64,000 bases of DNA from Fusobacterium massiliense (GTDB lineage: Bacteria > Fusobacteriota > Fusobacteriia > Fusobacteriales > Fusobacteriaceae). The stretch is from the NCBI RefSeq assembly GCF_900095705.1, contig NZ_LT608324.1, forward strand, positions 124,001 to 188,000, given 5' to 3'. The first letter of the stretch is position 1. Each line of letters begins with the position of its first letter. The position numbers and the translations under genes were made by a program. Shown here piece after piece: positions 9,901 to 18,455 of this stretch. The notes beneath the pieces were generated by a model that saw nothing but the letters and a program-made list of their open reading frames with translations, did no database searches and was not told the DNA's origin.

Positions 9901-10526
9901 TTTAATGCCCTATCCCTAAATCTTTGTATTTCTTCATGATCTACCAATTTATTGCAAACATCAAAATCCATAAGTTCTATTTTTTGAATTTCATGTGAAG
10001 TTCTAAAGCCATCAAAAAAATGTAATACTGGAACTCTTGTTTTTATCGCTGTTAAATGAGCTACCGTTGCCATATCCATAACTTCTTGAACGGAACCACT
10101 TGCCATCATAGTGAATCCTGTTTGTCTTGTAGCATATATATCTTGATGATCTCCGAAGATTGATAATGCTTGTGCTGATAGAGAACGAGCTGAAACATGT
10201 ATTACTCCTGGCAATAGTTCTCCAGCTATTTTATACATATTTGGTATTTTTAGAAGCAAACCTTGTGAAGCTGTATATGTAGTTGTTAAAGCTCCCGCTT
10301 GTAAAGAACCATGAACTGTCCCTGCTGCTCCTCCTTCTGATTGCATTTCAACCAATTTAACTGGAACTCCAAATATATTTTTCATTCCTTTCGATGCCCA
10401 TTCATCAACATATTCTGCCATTGGTGAAGAAGGTGTTATTGGGTAGATACCTGCAACTTCTGTAAAAGCATATGAAGCATAAGCTGCTGCTTGGTTTCCA
10501 TCCATCGTTTTCATAACTCTTTTCAT
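6954..10526 (-). CDS. nifJ: Pyruvate:ferredoxin (flavodoxin) oxidoreductase
   Basis: This single-chain 1190-residue enzyme oxidises pyruvate with CoA to acetyl-CoA and CO2, reducing ferredoxin or flavodoxin. Domains in order are the pyruvate-binding N-terminal domain (YPITPSSPMAE near residue 30), the CoA/transketolase-C-like domain, two 4Fe-4S motifs CIQCNQCAYVC near 699 and CTGCGSCANVC near 755, a proximal cluster cysteine in CPGCGE, and the thiamine-diphosphate domain with GDGWAYDIGYGG near 975 and the Mg motif region DTEVYSNTGGQSSK. The gene has its own AGGAGG site. Length is typical (about 1170-1200). It is the central fermentative enzyme of this anaerobe. Confidence 0.97.
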   Translation of the reverse strand: MKRVMKTMDGNQAAAYASYAFTEVAGIYPITPSSPMAEYVDEWASKGMKNIFGVPVKLVEMQSEGGAAGTVHGSLQAGALTTTYTASQGLLLKIPNMYKIAGELLPGVIHVSARSLSAQALSIFGDHQDIYATRQTGFTMMASGSVQEVMDMATVAHLTAIKTRVPVLHFFDGFRTSHEIQKIELMDFDVCNKLVDHEEIQRFRDRALNPEHPVTRGTAQNDDIYFQTREVQNKFYDAVPDIAAHYMEEISKETGREYKPFKYRGAIDAERVIVAMTSVCQTAEETVDYLVENGEKVGLITVHLYRPFSEKYFFNVLPKTVKKIAVLERTKEQGAPGEPLLLDVKSIFYGKENAPVIVGGRYGLSSKDTTPAQIKAVFDNLLLDEPKTNFTVGIVDDVTFTSLEVGEKLNVADPTTKACLFYGLGADGTVGANKNSIKIIGDKTDLYAQGYFAYDSKKSGGVTRSHLRFGKNPIKSTYLVSSPSFVACSVPAYINQYDMTSGLKKGGKFLLNCVWDKDEVLEHIPNNIKYDLAKAEAKFYIINATKLAQEIGLGHRTNTIMQSAFFKLAEIIPYEEAQQYMKDYAYKSYGKKGDDVVQLNYKAIDVGAEGLVEIEVDPNWVNLEIRNKEKVEKHNDTSNCKTELLTSFIKDIVEPINAIKGNELPVSTFLGREDGTFENGTAAFEKRGVAVDVPQWDMDKCIQCNQCAYVCPHAAIRAFLITEEEKKSSPVEFESKKATGKGLEDLTYRIQVTPLDCTGCGSCANVCPAPGKALNMKPIATALGNQEDKKAAYIYSEVSYKNDKIATNTVKGSQFSQPLFEFNGACPGCGETPYLKVISQMFGDRMMVANASGCSSVYSGSAPSTPYTKNCCGEGPAWASSLFEDNAEYGFGMHVGVEALRDRLQHIMEINMEVVSPALQGLFREWIENRAYAAKTREISPKILALLEGKNDKYAKEIIGLKQYLIKKSQWIVGGDGWAYDIGYGGLDHVLASKEDINVIVMDTEVYSNTGGQSSKATPTAAVAKFAAAGKPLKKKDLAAICMSYGHIYVGQVSMGANQQQFLKAIQEAESYNGPSIIIAYSPCINHGIKKGMSKSQTEMKLATECGYWPIFRYNPTLETQGKNPLQLDCKEPKWELYQEYLMGETRYMTLKKSNPEEANELFEKNMFDAQRRWRQYKRLASLDFSEEKR

Positions 10527-10702
10527 TTTGTATCCTCCTCAATAAATATAGTTTATTTTTATTTTAAAAATACTTTTTTAGTTTAATATATCGTTTTTAC
10601 AAACATATTATATATCATTTATTAAAAAAAATAAAGAATTTTTTCCCGATTTTCTAATTTTTTTTATTGTATAGGAAAGTATAAAAATAAATAGAAAAAA
10701 TT

Positions 10703-10778
10703 AGTCTCTGACGTCCGTATTAGTTCGAAAAGCCTGTGTTTATTGAGCTCGTAGAACTCATACGACTGTCAAGAGACT
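10703..10778 (+). repeat. 76-bp palindromic dispersed element, copy C
   Basis: Full-length forward copy between the pyruvate oxidoreductase start and the NhaC stop. Here the conserved flank lies on the left and is inverted (TATAGGAAAGTATAAA, about 10673-10688), unlike most forward copies, whose flank is on the right. Confidence 0.9.
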
Positions 10779-10791
10779 TTTTTAATACAAA

Positions 10792-12147
10792 CTATATTTT
10801 TTCATCTTTCTTATTTTTTCTGTCAACTATTTTTAAAGTTATCTCACTTATTTTAGGAACAAATATATATATTATAGTAAAAAATCCTAACAATACCTGA
10901 TACCACAATAAAGGAATTATTTCTATTGGAGATACACTATCATTTGCAAATCCTAATAATATAAGCATTTGAGCTCCATAAGGTATTAATCCTTGCCAAA
11001 TACAAGAAAATATATCTAAAAATGCTGCACTTTCTCTTGCATCGACTTCATATTTTTCTGATATTTTTTTAGTTATATTTCCTGTTATAAGTATTGCAAC
11101 AGTATTATTTGCAACTGCAATATCTGCAAGTGAAACTAAAAGTCCTATCCCAATTTTTGCACTTCGTTTACCAGAGATAAATTTTTGAACAGTTTGAATA
11201 ACCCATTCAATTCCACCTTCTTTTGTTACCAATTGTGCCATACCACCTGTTAAAAGAGAAAGCACAAATATTTCTGTCATGTTAGTAAAACCATTATATA
11301 TCTCTTGACCAAAACTAAGTAAAGTAAAATCTCCATAAAAAAGTCCTATAAATCCTGACAAAATAACCCCTGATGCAAGAACAACAAAAACATTTACTCC
11401 AATTAAAGCCATTACCAATACAAAAATATATGGAAATACCTTTATCAATTTATAATCCTGACTTGCAACTTCTGGTATAACTTCTGGTCTAGCAAACAAG
11501 AATAGCAAAATTATTGTTAGCACTGCTGCTGGTAATGCTATATACATATTTATCCTAAACTTATCTTTCATTTCAACATTTTGTGTTTTAGTCGCTGCTA
11601 TAGTTGTATCAGATATAACTGATAAATTATCTCCAAACATTGCTCCACCCATGACAGCAGCCAATATAAGCGGCATAGGAACACCACTTTTTTCTCCAAG
11701 ACCAACTGCTATAGGTCCTAATGCAACTATAGCTCCAACTGAAGTTCCTGTCGCTGTCGAAATAAATGCACCTATTATAAATAATCCAACTGCTATATAT
11801 TGAGGTGGAATATAAGTTATTCCAAAATTAACTGTTGCCTCAACCCCTCCCATCGCTTTAGATACAACTGCAAAAGCTCCGGCTAATAAATATATAATAC
11901 ACATTGTCATTATATCTGGATGCCCACAACCTTCTAAAAATGTTGTGAATTTATCTTGTATTTTCCCTTTAAAAATTAAGAAAGCTACAATTATTCCAAC
12001 AAAAGCAGCTACTGGTCCAGGTAATTGATAAAAAGCTAATTTTGTTCCTTTTAAATGTAATAATATTCCTGTTCCAAGATATATCAAAATAAACACAATA
12101 AATGGTACTAATCCTATAAAACTTTTCTTATTTTCATCGTTTTCCAT
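10792..12147 (-). CDS. NhaC-family cation/solute antiporter
   Basis: A 451-residue membrane protein with about 11-12 hydrophobic segments and the family signature MFGDNLSVISDTTIAATKTQ near residue 170. NhaC-superfamily members exchange Na+ or H+ for cations or organic solutes. It ends about 14 bp from repeat C and lies about 50 bp downstream of megL on the same strand, so it is probably co-transcribed with it. This context makes an amino-acid substrate such as methionine or a sulfur compound conceivable; some relatives have been predicted as methionine transporters. That substrate is inference only. Confidence 0.85.
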   Translation of the reverse strand: MENDENKKSFIGLVPFIVFILIYLGTGILLHLKGTKLAFYQLPGPVAAFVGIIVAFLIFKGKIQDKFTTFLEGCGHPDIMTMCIIYLLAGAFAVVSKAMGGVEATVNFGITYIPPQYIAVGLFIIGAFISTATGTSVGAIVALGPIAVGLGEKSGVPMPLILAAVMGGAMFGDNLSVISDTTIAATKTQNVEMKDKFRINMYIALPAAVLTIILLFLFARPEVIPEVASQDYKLIKVFPYIFVLVMALIGVNVFVVLASGVILSGFIGLFYGDFTLLSFGQEIYNGFTNMTEIFVLSLLTGGMAQLVTKEGGIEWVIQTVQKFISGKRSAKIGIGLLVSLADIAVANNTVAILITGNITKKISEKYEVDARESAAFLDIFSCIWQGLIPYGAQMLILLGFANDSVSPIEIIPLLWYQVLLGFFTIIYIFVPKISEITLKIVDRKNKKDEKI

Positions 12148-12198
12148 AGCGTTTCCTCCACAATTTTATAGTACAGTTTACTTCTCTACTCATTCCTT

Positions 12199-13389
12199 CT
12201 ATTTAATTTTTTCAAGACCTTGTTCTAAGTCAGCTATTATATCTTCAACATTTTCAAGACCAACAGATAATCTTACTAAACCATCTGTAATTCCTGCTTT
12301 TAATCTTTCTTCTTTTGTGTAAGGAGAATGTGTCATTGAAGCAGGGTGTTGTATTAAAGTTTCTGTATCCCCTAAAGAAACAGCCAAAGAACACAATTTT
12401 AAATTATTTAATAAAGTTATTCCTGCTTCATATCCTCCTTTTAATTCAAATGAAATCATTCCACCAAAAGCTTTCATTTGTTTTTTAGCTATCTCATATC
12501 CAACATGTCCAGCTAATCCTGGATAATATACTTTATCTATTTTAGAATGTTTATCTAAAAATTCAGCTACTATTTGAGCATTTTTACAATGTCTTTCCAT
12601 TCGTACTTCAAAAGTTTTCATTCCTCTAATTGCATAATAAGCATCTTGAGGTCCTAAAACAGAACCTGTCATATCTTTCAATCCAACAAAACGAATTTGA
12701 GTTGCAAGTTCTTTATTAGTTATAACTAAACCCGCTATTACATCTCCGTGTCCATTCAAATATTTCGTTACCGAATGAACTACAATATCGGCACCTAAAG
12801 TTAAAGGTTTTTGTATATAAGGTGTAGCAAAAGTATTATCTACAACAACTAAGGTATTTGGATTCTTATGTGCTATTTTACTAACTTCTTCTAAGTCAAC
12901 TATTTTTAAATTAGGATTAGCAGGCGTTTCAAGGTAAACAACTCTTGTATTTTCTCTCATAGCTGCTTTTACTTCTTCTAAATTTGAAGTATCAACAAAA
13001 GTTACATCTATCCCAAATTTAGTTAAACCATGACTCATCAAAGCAAAAGTACAACCATAAAGTGTTTTATCAGTCACAATATGATCTCCAGCTTTTAAAA
13101 CAGTCCATAATGTTGAAGCAATAGCTCCCATACCAGAACTAGTCGCTATAGCTGCTTCTCCTTCTTCGAGAGCTGCTATTTTTTCCTCTAAAACTGTTGT
13201 TGTCGGATTCCCTAATCTCGTATAAATATATCCTCCTTCTTCTAAAGCAAATCTTCTTCCACCTTGTTCTGCTGAATCAAAAATAAAAGTTGAAGTTTGA
13301 TATACAGGTACTGCTAAAGTCCCATATAAATTCTTAACTGTTCCTGAATGTATAGCCACTGTCCCTAACCCTTTTTTTCTCATTTCCAT
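12199..13389 (-). CDS. megL: L-methionine gamma-lyase
   Basis: A 396-residue PLP enzyme of the Cys/Met-metabolism family that cleaves methionine to methanethiol, 2-oxobutyrate and ammonia; it may also desulfurate cysteine or homocysteine. Visible features are the PLP phosphate-binding SSGMGAIAS near residue 85, the Asp of [10 protein letters not shown], and the Schiff-base lysine in [13 protein letters not shown] near 205. AGGAGG lies eight bases before the ATG at 13389. Neighbours are an NhaC transporter downstream and a divergent MocR-type regulator 133 bp away. Cystathionine gamma-lyase or gamma-synthase are close alternatives, but the whole-length resemblance and fusobacterial context favour MegL. 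Confidence 0.9.
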   Translation of the reverse strand: MEMRKKGLGTVAIHSGTVKNLYGTLAVPVYQTSTFIFDSAEQGGRRFALEEGGYIYTRLGNPTTTVLEEKIAALEEGEAAIATSSGMGAIASTLWTVLKAGDHIVTDKTLYGCTFALMSHGLTKFGIDVTFVDTSNLEEVKAAMRENTRVVYLETPANPNLKIVDLEEVSKIAHKNPNTLVVVDNTFATPYIQKPLTLGADIVVHSVTKYLNGHGDVIAGLVITNKELATQIRFVGLKDMTGSVLGPQDAYYAIRGMKTFEVRMERHCKNAQIVAEFLDKHSKIDKVYYPGLAGHVGYEIAKKQMKAFGGMISFELKGGYEAGITLLNNLKLCSLAVSLGDTETLIQHPASMTHSPYTKEERLKAGITDGLVRLSVGLENVEDIIADLEQGLEKIK

Positions 13390-13522
13390 AATCTAGTCCT
13401 CCTTATATAATAAAATTTGATATTTTAATTTTTTATATTATAATAATAGTATTAATAGTTTTAAATTTCAATATTTTATACTAAAAACTGTCATAGTACA
13501 CTTTTATAAGGAGGATATTTCT

Positions 13523-14950
13523 ATGAAAGATTCAATTATTAGAGAATCTGATATCTCTATTTCAACTCAACTTTATGATATTTTAAGGAAAACTATTATT
13601 GAAAAGAAATGGAAAGAAAATCAAAAATACTATTCTGTAAGACAATTATCTATAAGATATAACGTTAATCCAAATACTGTTTTAAAAGTAATACATATTT
13701 TAGAAGACGAAGGATATTTATATAGTGTGAAAGGTAAAGGTTGTTTTATAAAAAAAGGTTATAACAACGATATTAGTGTGAGAATGACACCCATTTTAAA
13801 CACTTTTAAATTCGGGCAGTTTTCTAAAGAAACTGAAATTAATCTTTCAAATGGAGCACCCCCTAAGGAATTTTTTCCTATCAAAGATTATAATAAATTA
13901 TTAAATGAAATTTTAAACGATAAAGAAAATATAAATTCTTTGATGGGTTATCAAAATATACAGGGCTTAGAAAGTTTAAGAGAAGTTTTAAGTGATTTCA
14001 CAAAAAAATATGGAATTATTTCTGATAAAAATAATATGATTCTATGTTCTGGTACTCAAATGGCACTTCAACTTATTAGTACCTCTTTTGGAATAAATCC
14101 TAAAAAAACTATAGCATTATCTAATCCAACCTATCAAAATGCAATCTTTATATTAAAAAACTTTTGTGATATTGAGTATATAGACTTACAATATGATGGC
14201 TGGAATATGAAAGAGTTTGAAAATTTATTAAAAAATAAAAAAATAGATTTTGTTTATATTATGACAAATTTTCAAAATCCAACTGGAATTAGTTGGAGTT
14301 TTGTTAAAAAAAGACATTTATTGGCTCTTGCTGAAAAGTTTGATTTTTATATTATTGAAGATGAATGTTTTTCTGATTTTTTTTATTACTCTCAAAAAAC
14401 TCCTCATTCTTTAAAAGCATTAGATAAAAATGATAGAGTTTTCTTTATTAAAACTTTTTCAAAAATTGTTATGCCAGGAATTTCTTTAGCTTTATTTATT
14501 CCACCTAAAAAATATATAGAAAACCTAAGCTTAAACAAATATTTTATTGAAACTACAACATCTGGAATAAATCAAAAATTTTTAGAATTTTTTATTAAAA
14601 GAGGGCTTTTAGACAAACACCTATCTAACCTTAGAAATGTTTTAAAAGAAAAAATGGATTTCACTTTAAACTTACTTCAAAATATTAAGCATATTGAAGT
14701 TATATTTGAGCCTAAAGGTGGCTTTTTTATTTGGCTCAAACTTGCACACTACATAGATAGTGAGAAATTTTATTATAAGTGTAAACTTCGTGGGCTTAGT
14801 ATTCTTCCAAGCTTTGTTTTTAGCTCTACTACTAAAGAGTTGAAATCAAGAATAAGAATTAGTATAGTTTCGGCTTCTATGCAAGAAATTAAAAAAGGTG
14901 TTGAAATAATAGAAGATATTCTGAATCATTGTGAAAATTTAGATATGTAA
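13523..14950 (+). CDS. GntR/MocR-type regulator with aminotransferase domain
   Basis: A 475-residue fusion. Residues about 10-75 form a GntR winged helix-turn-helix (VRQLSIRYNVNPNTVLKVI). Residues about 110-470 form a fold-type-I aminotransferase-like domain with NLSNGAPP, the NPTG-like segment NFQNPTGISW, and the probable PLP lysine in IKTFSKIVMPG near 318. MocR regulators sense PLP or amino-acid adducts. The gene is divergent from megL with a short shared upstream region (13390-13522), so megL is its likeliest target. The start follows AAGGAGG. No operator is obvious by eye. Confidence 0.88.
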   Translation: MKDSIIRESDISISTQLYDILRKTIIEKKWKENQKYYSVRQLSIRYNVNPNTVLKVIHILEDEGYLYSVKGKGCFIKKGYNNDISVRMTPILNTFKFGQFSKETEINLSNGAPPKEFFPIKDYNKLLNEILNDKENINSLMGYQNIQGLESLREVLSDFTKKYGIISDKNNMILCSGTQMALQLISTSFGINPKKTIALSNPTYQNAIFILKNFCDIEYIDLQYDGWNMKEFENLLKNKKIDFVYIMTNFQNPTGISWSFVKKRHLLALAEKFDFYIIEDECFSDFFYYSQKTPHSLKALDKNDRVFFIKTFSKIVMPGISLALFIPPKKYIENLSLNKYFIETTTSGINQKFLEFFIKRGLLDKHLSNLRNVLKEKMDFTLNLLQNIKHIEVIFEPKGGFFIWLKLAHYIDSEKFYYKCKLRGLSILPSFVFSSTTKELKSRIRISIVSASMQEIKKGVEIIEDILNHCENLDM

Positions 14951-14954
14951 ATAA

Positions 14955-15030
14955 AGTCTCTGACGTCCGTATTAGTTCGAAGAGCCTGTATTCATTGAGC
15001 TCGTAGAACTCATACGGCTGTCAAGAGACT
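14955..15030 (+). repeat. 76-bp palindromic dispersed element, copy D
   Basis: Full-length forward copy starting only five bases after the MocR-type gene stops. The flank TATACTTTCC starts at 15047, followed by the deoD terminator hairpin. It may end the regulator transcript. Confidence 0.92.
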
Positions 15031-15070
15031 AATAAGCATTTAAATTTATACTTTCCTATAGAATAAATAA

Positions 15071-15122
15071 AATCCCCTGACAGTCCTATAAGTTTTTACA
15101 AGTCAAATAGATGTCAGGGATT
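15071..15122 (-). terminator. Terminator of the deoD operon (CCCTGAC-type hairpin)
   Basis: AATCCC(C)TGACA at the left pairs with TGTCAGGGATT at the right, followed on the minus strand by a T-rich run. It lies just after deoD. The CCCTGAC...GTCAGGG ends resemble the hairpin at 44459-44532 and, more loosely, the 76-bp elements. Confidence 0.75.
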
Positions 15123-15138
15123 AATTTTATTTATAAAT

Positions 15139-15849
15139 TTATTTTATCTTTACTGCTGTTTCTAAAGCTAGTTCTATCATTTCTGAAAAACTTTTTTCTC
15201 TCTCTTCTGAAGTAGTAATTTCAGGACTAACTAAAGAATCAGATACAGTTAAAATTGATAAAGCTTTAGTCTTATATTTTGAAGCCAGTGTATAAAGTCC
15301 TGCCGTTTCCATTTCAACAGCTAACACTCCAAAATCTGCCCATTTTTTGTAATAATTTGGATCATCGTTATAAAATTCATCACTCGTTAATACATTTCCT
15401 GCTTTTATATTAATTTTTAACTCTTTTGAAGTTTCTAGTAATTTTTCGAACAGTTCAAAATTTGCTGTCGGTGAAAAATTTCCATTTGGAAATCTTCTAT
15501 TATTTATATTTGAGTCTGTAGAAGCTGACATTGCAACAACAACATCTCTTATTTTAATTTCTTTTTGATATGAACCTGCTGAACCGACTCTAATTAAATT
15601 TTTTACACCATAGTCTTTCATTAACTCTGTAGCATAAATACTCATTGAAGGAATCCCCATTCCTGTACCTTGAACAGATATCCTTTTCCCTTTATATACT
15701 CCTGTAAATCCAAACATTCCTCTTATATCTGAATAACAAACTACATCTTCTAAATATTTTTCAGCTATCCATTTAGCTCTCTTTGGATCTCCAGGTAATA
15801 AAACAGTATCAACAATTTCTCCCATCTTAGCTGCAATATGAATACTCAT
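15139..15849 (-). CDS. deoD: Purine-nucleoside phosphorylase, DeoD type
   Basis: This enzyme phosphorolyses (deoxy)inosine, guanosine and adenosine to base and (deoxy)ribose-1-phosphate. Family motifs are SIHIAAKMGEIVDTVLLPGD at the N terminus, RVGSAGSY near residue 85, EMETAGLY with the ribose-binding Glu near 180, and the catalytic Asp in TVSDSLV near 204. It is about 236 residues, normal for hexameric DeoD. A GTG six bases upstream is possible, but the ATG at 15849 gives the family N terminus and is preferred. It starts about 10 bp after ybeY ends, so it is the last gene of the ybeY operon. Confidence 0.95.
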   Translation of the reverse strand: MSIHIAAKMGEIVDTVLLPGDPKRAKWIAEKYLEDVVCYSDIRGMFGFTGVYKGKRISVQGTGMGIPSMSIYATELMKDYGVKNLIRVGSAGSYQKEIKIRDVVVAMSASTDSNINNRRFPNGNFSPTANFELFEKLLETSKELKINIKAGNVLTSDEFYNDDPNYYKKWADFGVLAVEMETAGLYTLASKYKTKALSILTVSDSLVSPEITTSEEREKSFSEMIELALETAVKIK

Positions 15850-15869
15850 AAACACTCTTCTCCTTATTT

Positions 15870-16358
15870 TTAGTTATCTCTAGTATATCCAAAAGAAGAT
15901 AAAATTATTTCTTCTCGTTCTCTCATTATTTTCTTATCTTCTTCTTCTATATGATCATAGCCTAAAATATGTAATATTCCATGTGTTAAAACATAATAAA
16001 ATTCTCTTTTAAATGAATGATTATATTCTTTAGCTTGTTCTTCTACCCTTTCAAGAGAAATAATAATATCTCCCAAAGTATCATAGGGTCCTATATTAAA
16101 ATCTTCTGTTTCATGATAAGCAAAGGAAATTACATCAGTTGGGGCATCTTTTGATCTAAAATCTCTATTAATAACTTGTATTTTTTCATTATCTGTCAAT
16201 AATAAAGATAAATAAAGTGGTCTATCTGACTCAATCTCTTCAATTTCTAATACTTTCTTTATATAGTTTTCTAAATAATCATTCGCATTTAATTCATCTA
16301 TAAATTCATCAAATTTTTCATCTGATATATCACAACTAAAATCAACTACTAAATCCAT
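15870..16358 (-). CDS. ybeY: Endoribonuclease / rRNA maturation factor YbeY
   Basis: A small Zn-dependent RNase acting in 16S rRNA 3'-end maturation and ribosome quality control. The zinc motif HGILHILGYDH is near the C terminus. It is about 162 residues. GGAGGAG lies three bases before the ATG at 16358; an earlier in-frame ATG at 16370 overlaps that ribosome site and is unlikely. It follows the 7TM-HD gene almost without a gap, the common PhoH/HD/YbeY arrangement here lacking phoH. Confidence 0.95.
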   Translation of the reverse strand: MDLVVDFSCDISDEKFDEFIDELNANDYLENYIKKVLEIEEIESDRPLYLSLLLTDNEKIQVINRDFRSKDAPTDVISFAYHETEDFNIGPYDTLGDIIISLERVEEQAKEYNHSFKREFYYVLTHGILHILGYDHIEEEDKKIMREREEIILSSFGYTRDN

Positions 16359-16372
16359 TTTCTCCTCCATTT

Positions 16373-18445
16373 TTATTTTTGACCAGGGTATTTAATTCTT
16401 TCATGATATATAGCACTAAACGTCTTTAAGAAAGAATTTATTATAGTTTCAACTTCCTTAAATGTTATATTTGCATCTGAAAGCTGATTGTCACTAATTT
16501 TCGCATTAACAATTCTTCTAACCATTTCCTCAATCTTAACAGGATCTTTTACATCTAAAGATCTAACAGCAGCTTCTATCGAATCAGCCAAAAGAATTAC
16601 AGCTGATTCCTTTGATTGAGGCTTTGGTCCAGAATATCTAAATTCTTCTTCAGGTATTTCAGGATTATCTTTCTTCACTTTATTATAAAAATAAGCAAGT
16701 AAAGTTGTTCCTTGGTGTTCAAACATAATATCTCTAATTTCTTTTGGAATTTTATATCTCTTAGCCATTTCAGCTCCCTCTCTAGTATGAGCTAAGATTA
16801 TCATTTTACTCATAAAAGGAGAAATACTGTCATGTAAATTTGTCCCATTAGATTGATTTTCCACATAATATTGAGGTCTTTTTGTTTTTCCAATATCATG
16901 ATAATAACAAGCAACTCTTGTAAATATAGCATCTCCTCCAATTTCAATAACTGCATTTTCAGATAAAGTTGCAACCATCATTGAATGTTGGAAAGTTCCC
17001 GGAGCTTCTATCGAAAGCTTTCTAAGTAACGGATGAGATAAATCTGCTAACTCTATAAGTCTAAAGACAGTTAATATATTAAATGTCTTTTCAAAATATG
17101 GTAAAAGAGCTATTGTTATCATTCCAGAAAACATTCCAGAAACAAACATTTTAATTGTATTTAAAGCCACTTCAAAACTTTCTTCAACTGAAAAGAAACT
17201 CAAAATTAAGTATAAAAGTATTTTTAAAATAGCTAATTGTATTCCAGTAGCAATTATTGAAGATCTAGTTCCCATATTTTTACTTAAAAAGCCTGTTGCA
17301 AGTATTGTAATTACTTCGACTGTAAAATACTTTAAATCATAATCTGTCATCGGTAATATATAAGCTAACATTATCATAGTTAAAAATATACTAAATCTAG
17401 GCCTAGTTATAAATAATAACAATAATAATATTGTATCAAAAGGCAATAAGTATATCATTGAGCTTGGAACTATTCTAAATAATAGTAAAGTGACTACTGT
17501 TAAAAGAAAACAGGCCCTATATTTATTTTTTTGTAGTATTTCTCTGCTATAAAATCTTAATGTAACTACATTAAATATACTTGAAATTACCAATAAAAAT
17601 ACTATATTTAGAAGAATTATAAATATACTCATTTTATAGTTATATATTCCTAATTTATCTAAAATATTTATTTTTCTTTCTGTTAAAACCTCTCCTGTTT
17701 TTGCTATTAATGTTCCAGCTTTTATTTCTATATACTGATCTTTTATTTGTGAAACTTTTTCACTTATTATATTTTTAGTTTTTTCTTCATCATAAATATA
17801 GTTTGGTACTAAAAAATTCTCTACAATCTCTTTTTCTAAACTATTTAACTCGTTTATTTCGGAATTTACAGGTTCATTTATTTTTATTGAGTTATTCTCT
17901 CTATATACTCCTTGTGAGTAAGCTTTTTTCAGTATTTTCCCAATTTTTTCAAATGTTTTATTGATTGTTTTTTCATCTTTTTCTAAAATTCTTTTTATTA
18001 ATTTACTCGAAAGTGCTTTCCCTGTCTTTTTTTCAAAACTACCGTAATCAAAATTTTCTAACTTTCCCTTTTTTATAGCTATTATTTCTTTATCAAAATT
18101 TTCAAATTCTGTTAAATATATATCAGCTGCATCACTTGAATAAATATATTCTTTATCAAAATTATTTATCATATCCTGTATTATCTTATCTTTTGCAGCT
18201 TTATCTCTAAAAACAATAGTTTTAGATGAATATATATCCGATTTTACAACATCTCCAACCATATAGTTATTATTTCTAAATAATATTGGTATTTTTGAAG
18301 ATATTGTTATCAAGAAAAATGCTAAAAGTAAGTAAAATACTTTTTCTTTGAGCAAATAACTATCGGAAAATTTTTCTTCTTCATTTTCTTCAGTTTTTTT
18401 TATATCCAAAGAAAATTTAAAGCCAAATAAAGTAAATTTTTTCAT
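16373..18445 (-). CDS. 7TM-HD cyclic-di-AMP phosphodiesterase (PgpH-like)
   Basis: A 690-residue membrane protein: one N-terminal membrane segment, a 7TMR-HDED extracellular region (about residues 60-270), seven membrane segments (about 275-460), and a cytoplasmic HD domain with HSMMVATL, the YYHDIGK metal motif near residue 515 and further His/Asp ligands. PgpH proteins of Listeria and relatives hydrolyse c-di-AMP. Placement directly upstream of ybeY matches the family in Firmicutes. c-di-AMP as substrate is inferred from the family. Confidence 0.9.
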   Translation of the reverse strand: MKKFTLFGFKFSLDIKKTEENEEEKFSDSYLLKEKVFYLLLAFFLITISSKIPILFRNNNYMVGDVVKSDIYSSKTIVFRDKAAKDKIIQDMINNFDKEYIYSSDAADIYLTEFENFDKEIIAIKKGKLENFDYGSFEKKTGKALSSKLIKRILEKDEKTINKTFEKIGKILKKAYSQGVYRENNSIKINEPVNSEINELNSLEKEIVENFLVPNYIYDEEKTKNIISEKVSQIKDQYIEIKAGTLIAKTGEVLTERKINILDKLGIYNYKMSIFIILLNIVFLLVISSIFNVVTLRFYSREILQKNKYRACFLLTVVTLLLFRIVPSSMIYLLPFDTILLLLLFITRPRFSIFLTMIMLAYILPMTDYDLKYFTVEVITILATGFLSKNMGTRSSIIATGIQLAILKILLYLILSFFSVEESFEVALNTIKMFVSGMFSGMITIALLPYFEKTFNILTVFRLIELADLSHPLLRKLSIEAPGTFQHSMMVATLSENAVIEIGGDAIFTRVACYYHDIGKTKRPQYYVENQSNGTNLHDSISPFMSKMIILAHTREGAEMAKRYKIPKEIRDIMFEHQGTTLLAYFYNKVKKDNPEIPEEEFRYSGPKPQSKESAVILLADSIEAAVRSLDVKDPVKIEEMVRRIVNAKISDNQLSDANITFKEVETIINSFLKTFSAIYHERIKYPGQK

Positions 18446-18455
18446 ACTTTTCTCC

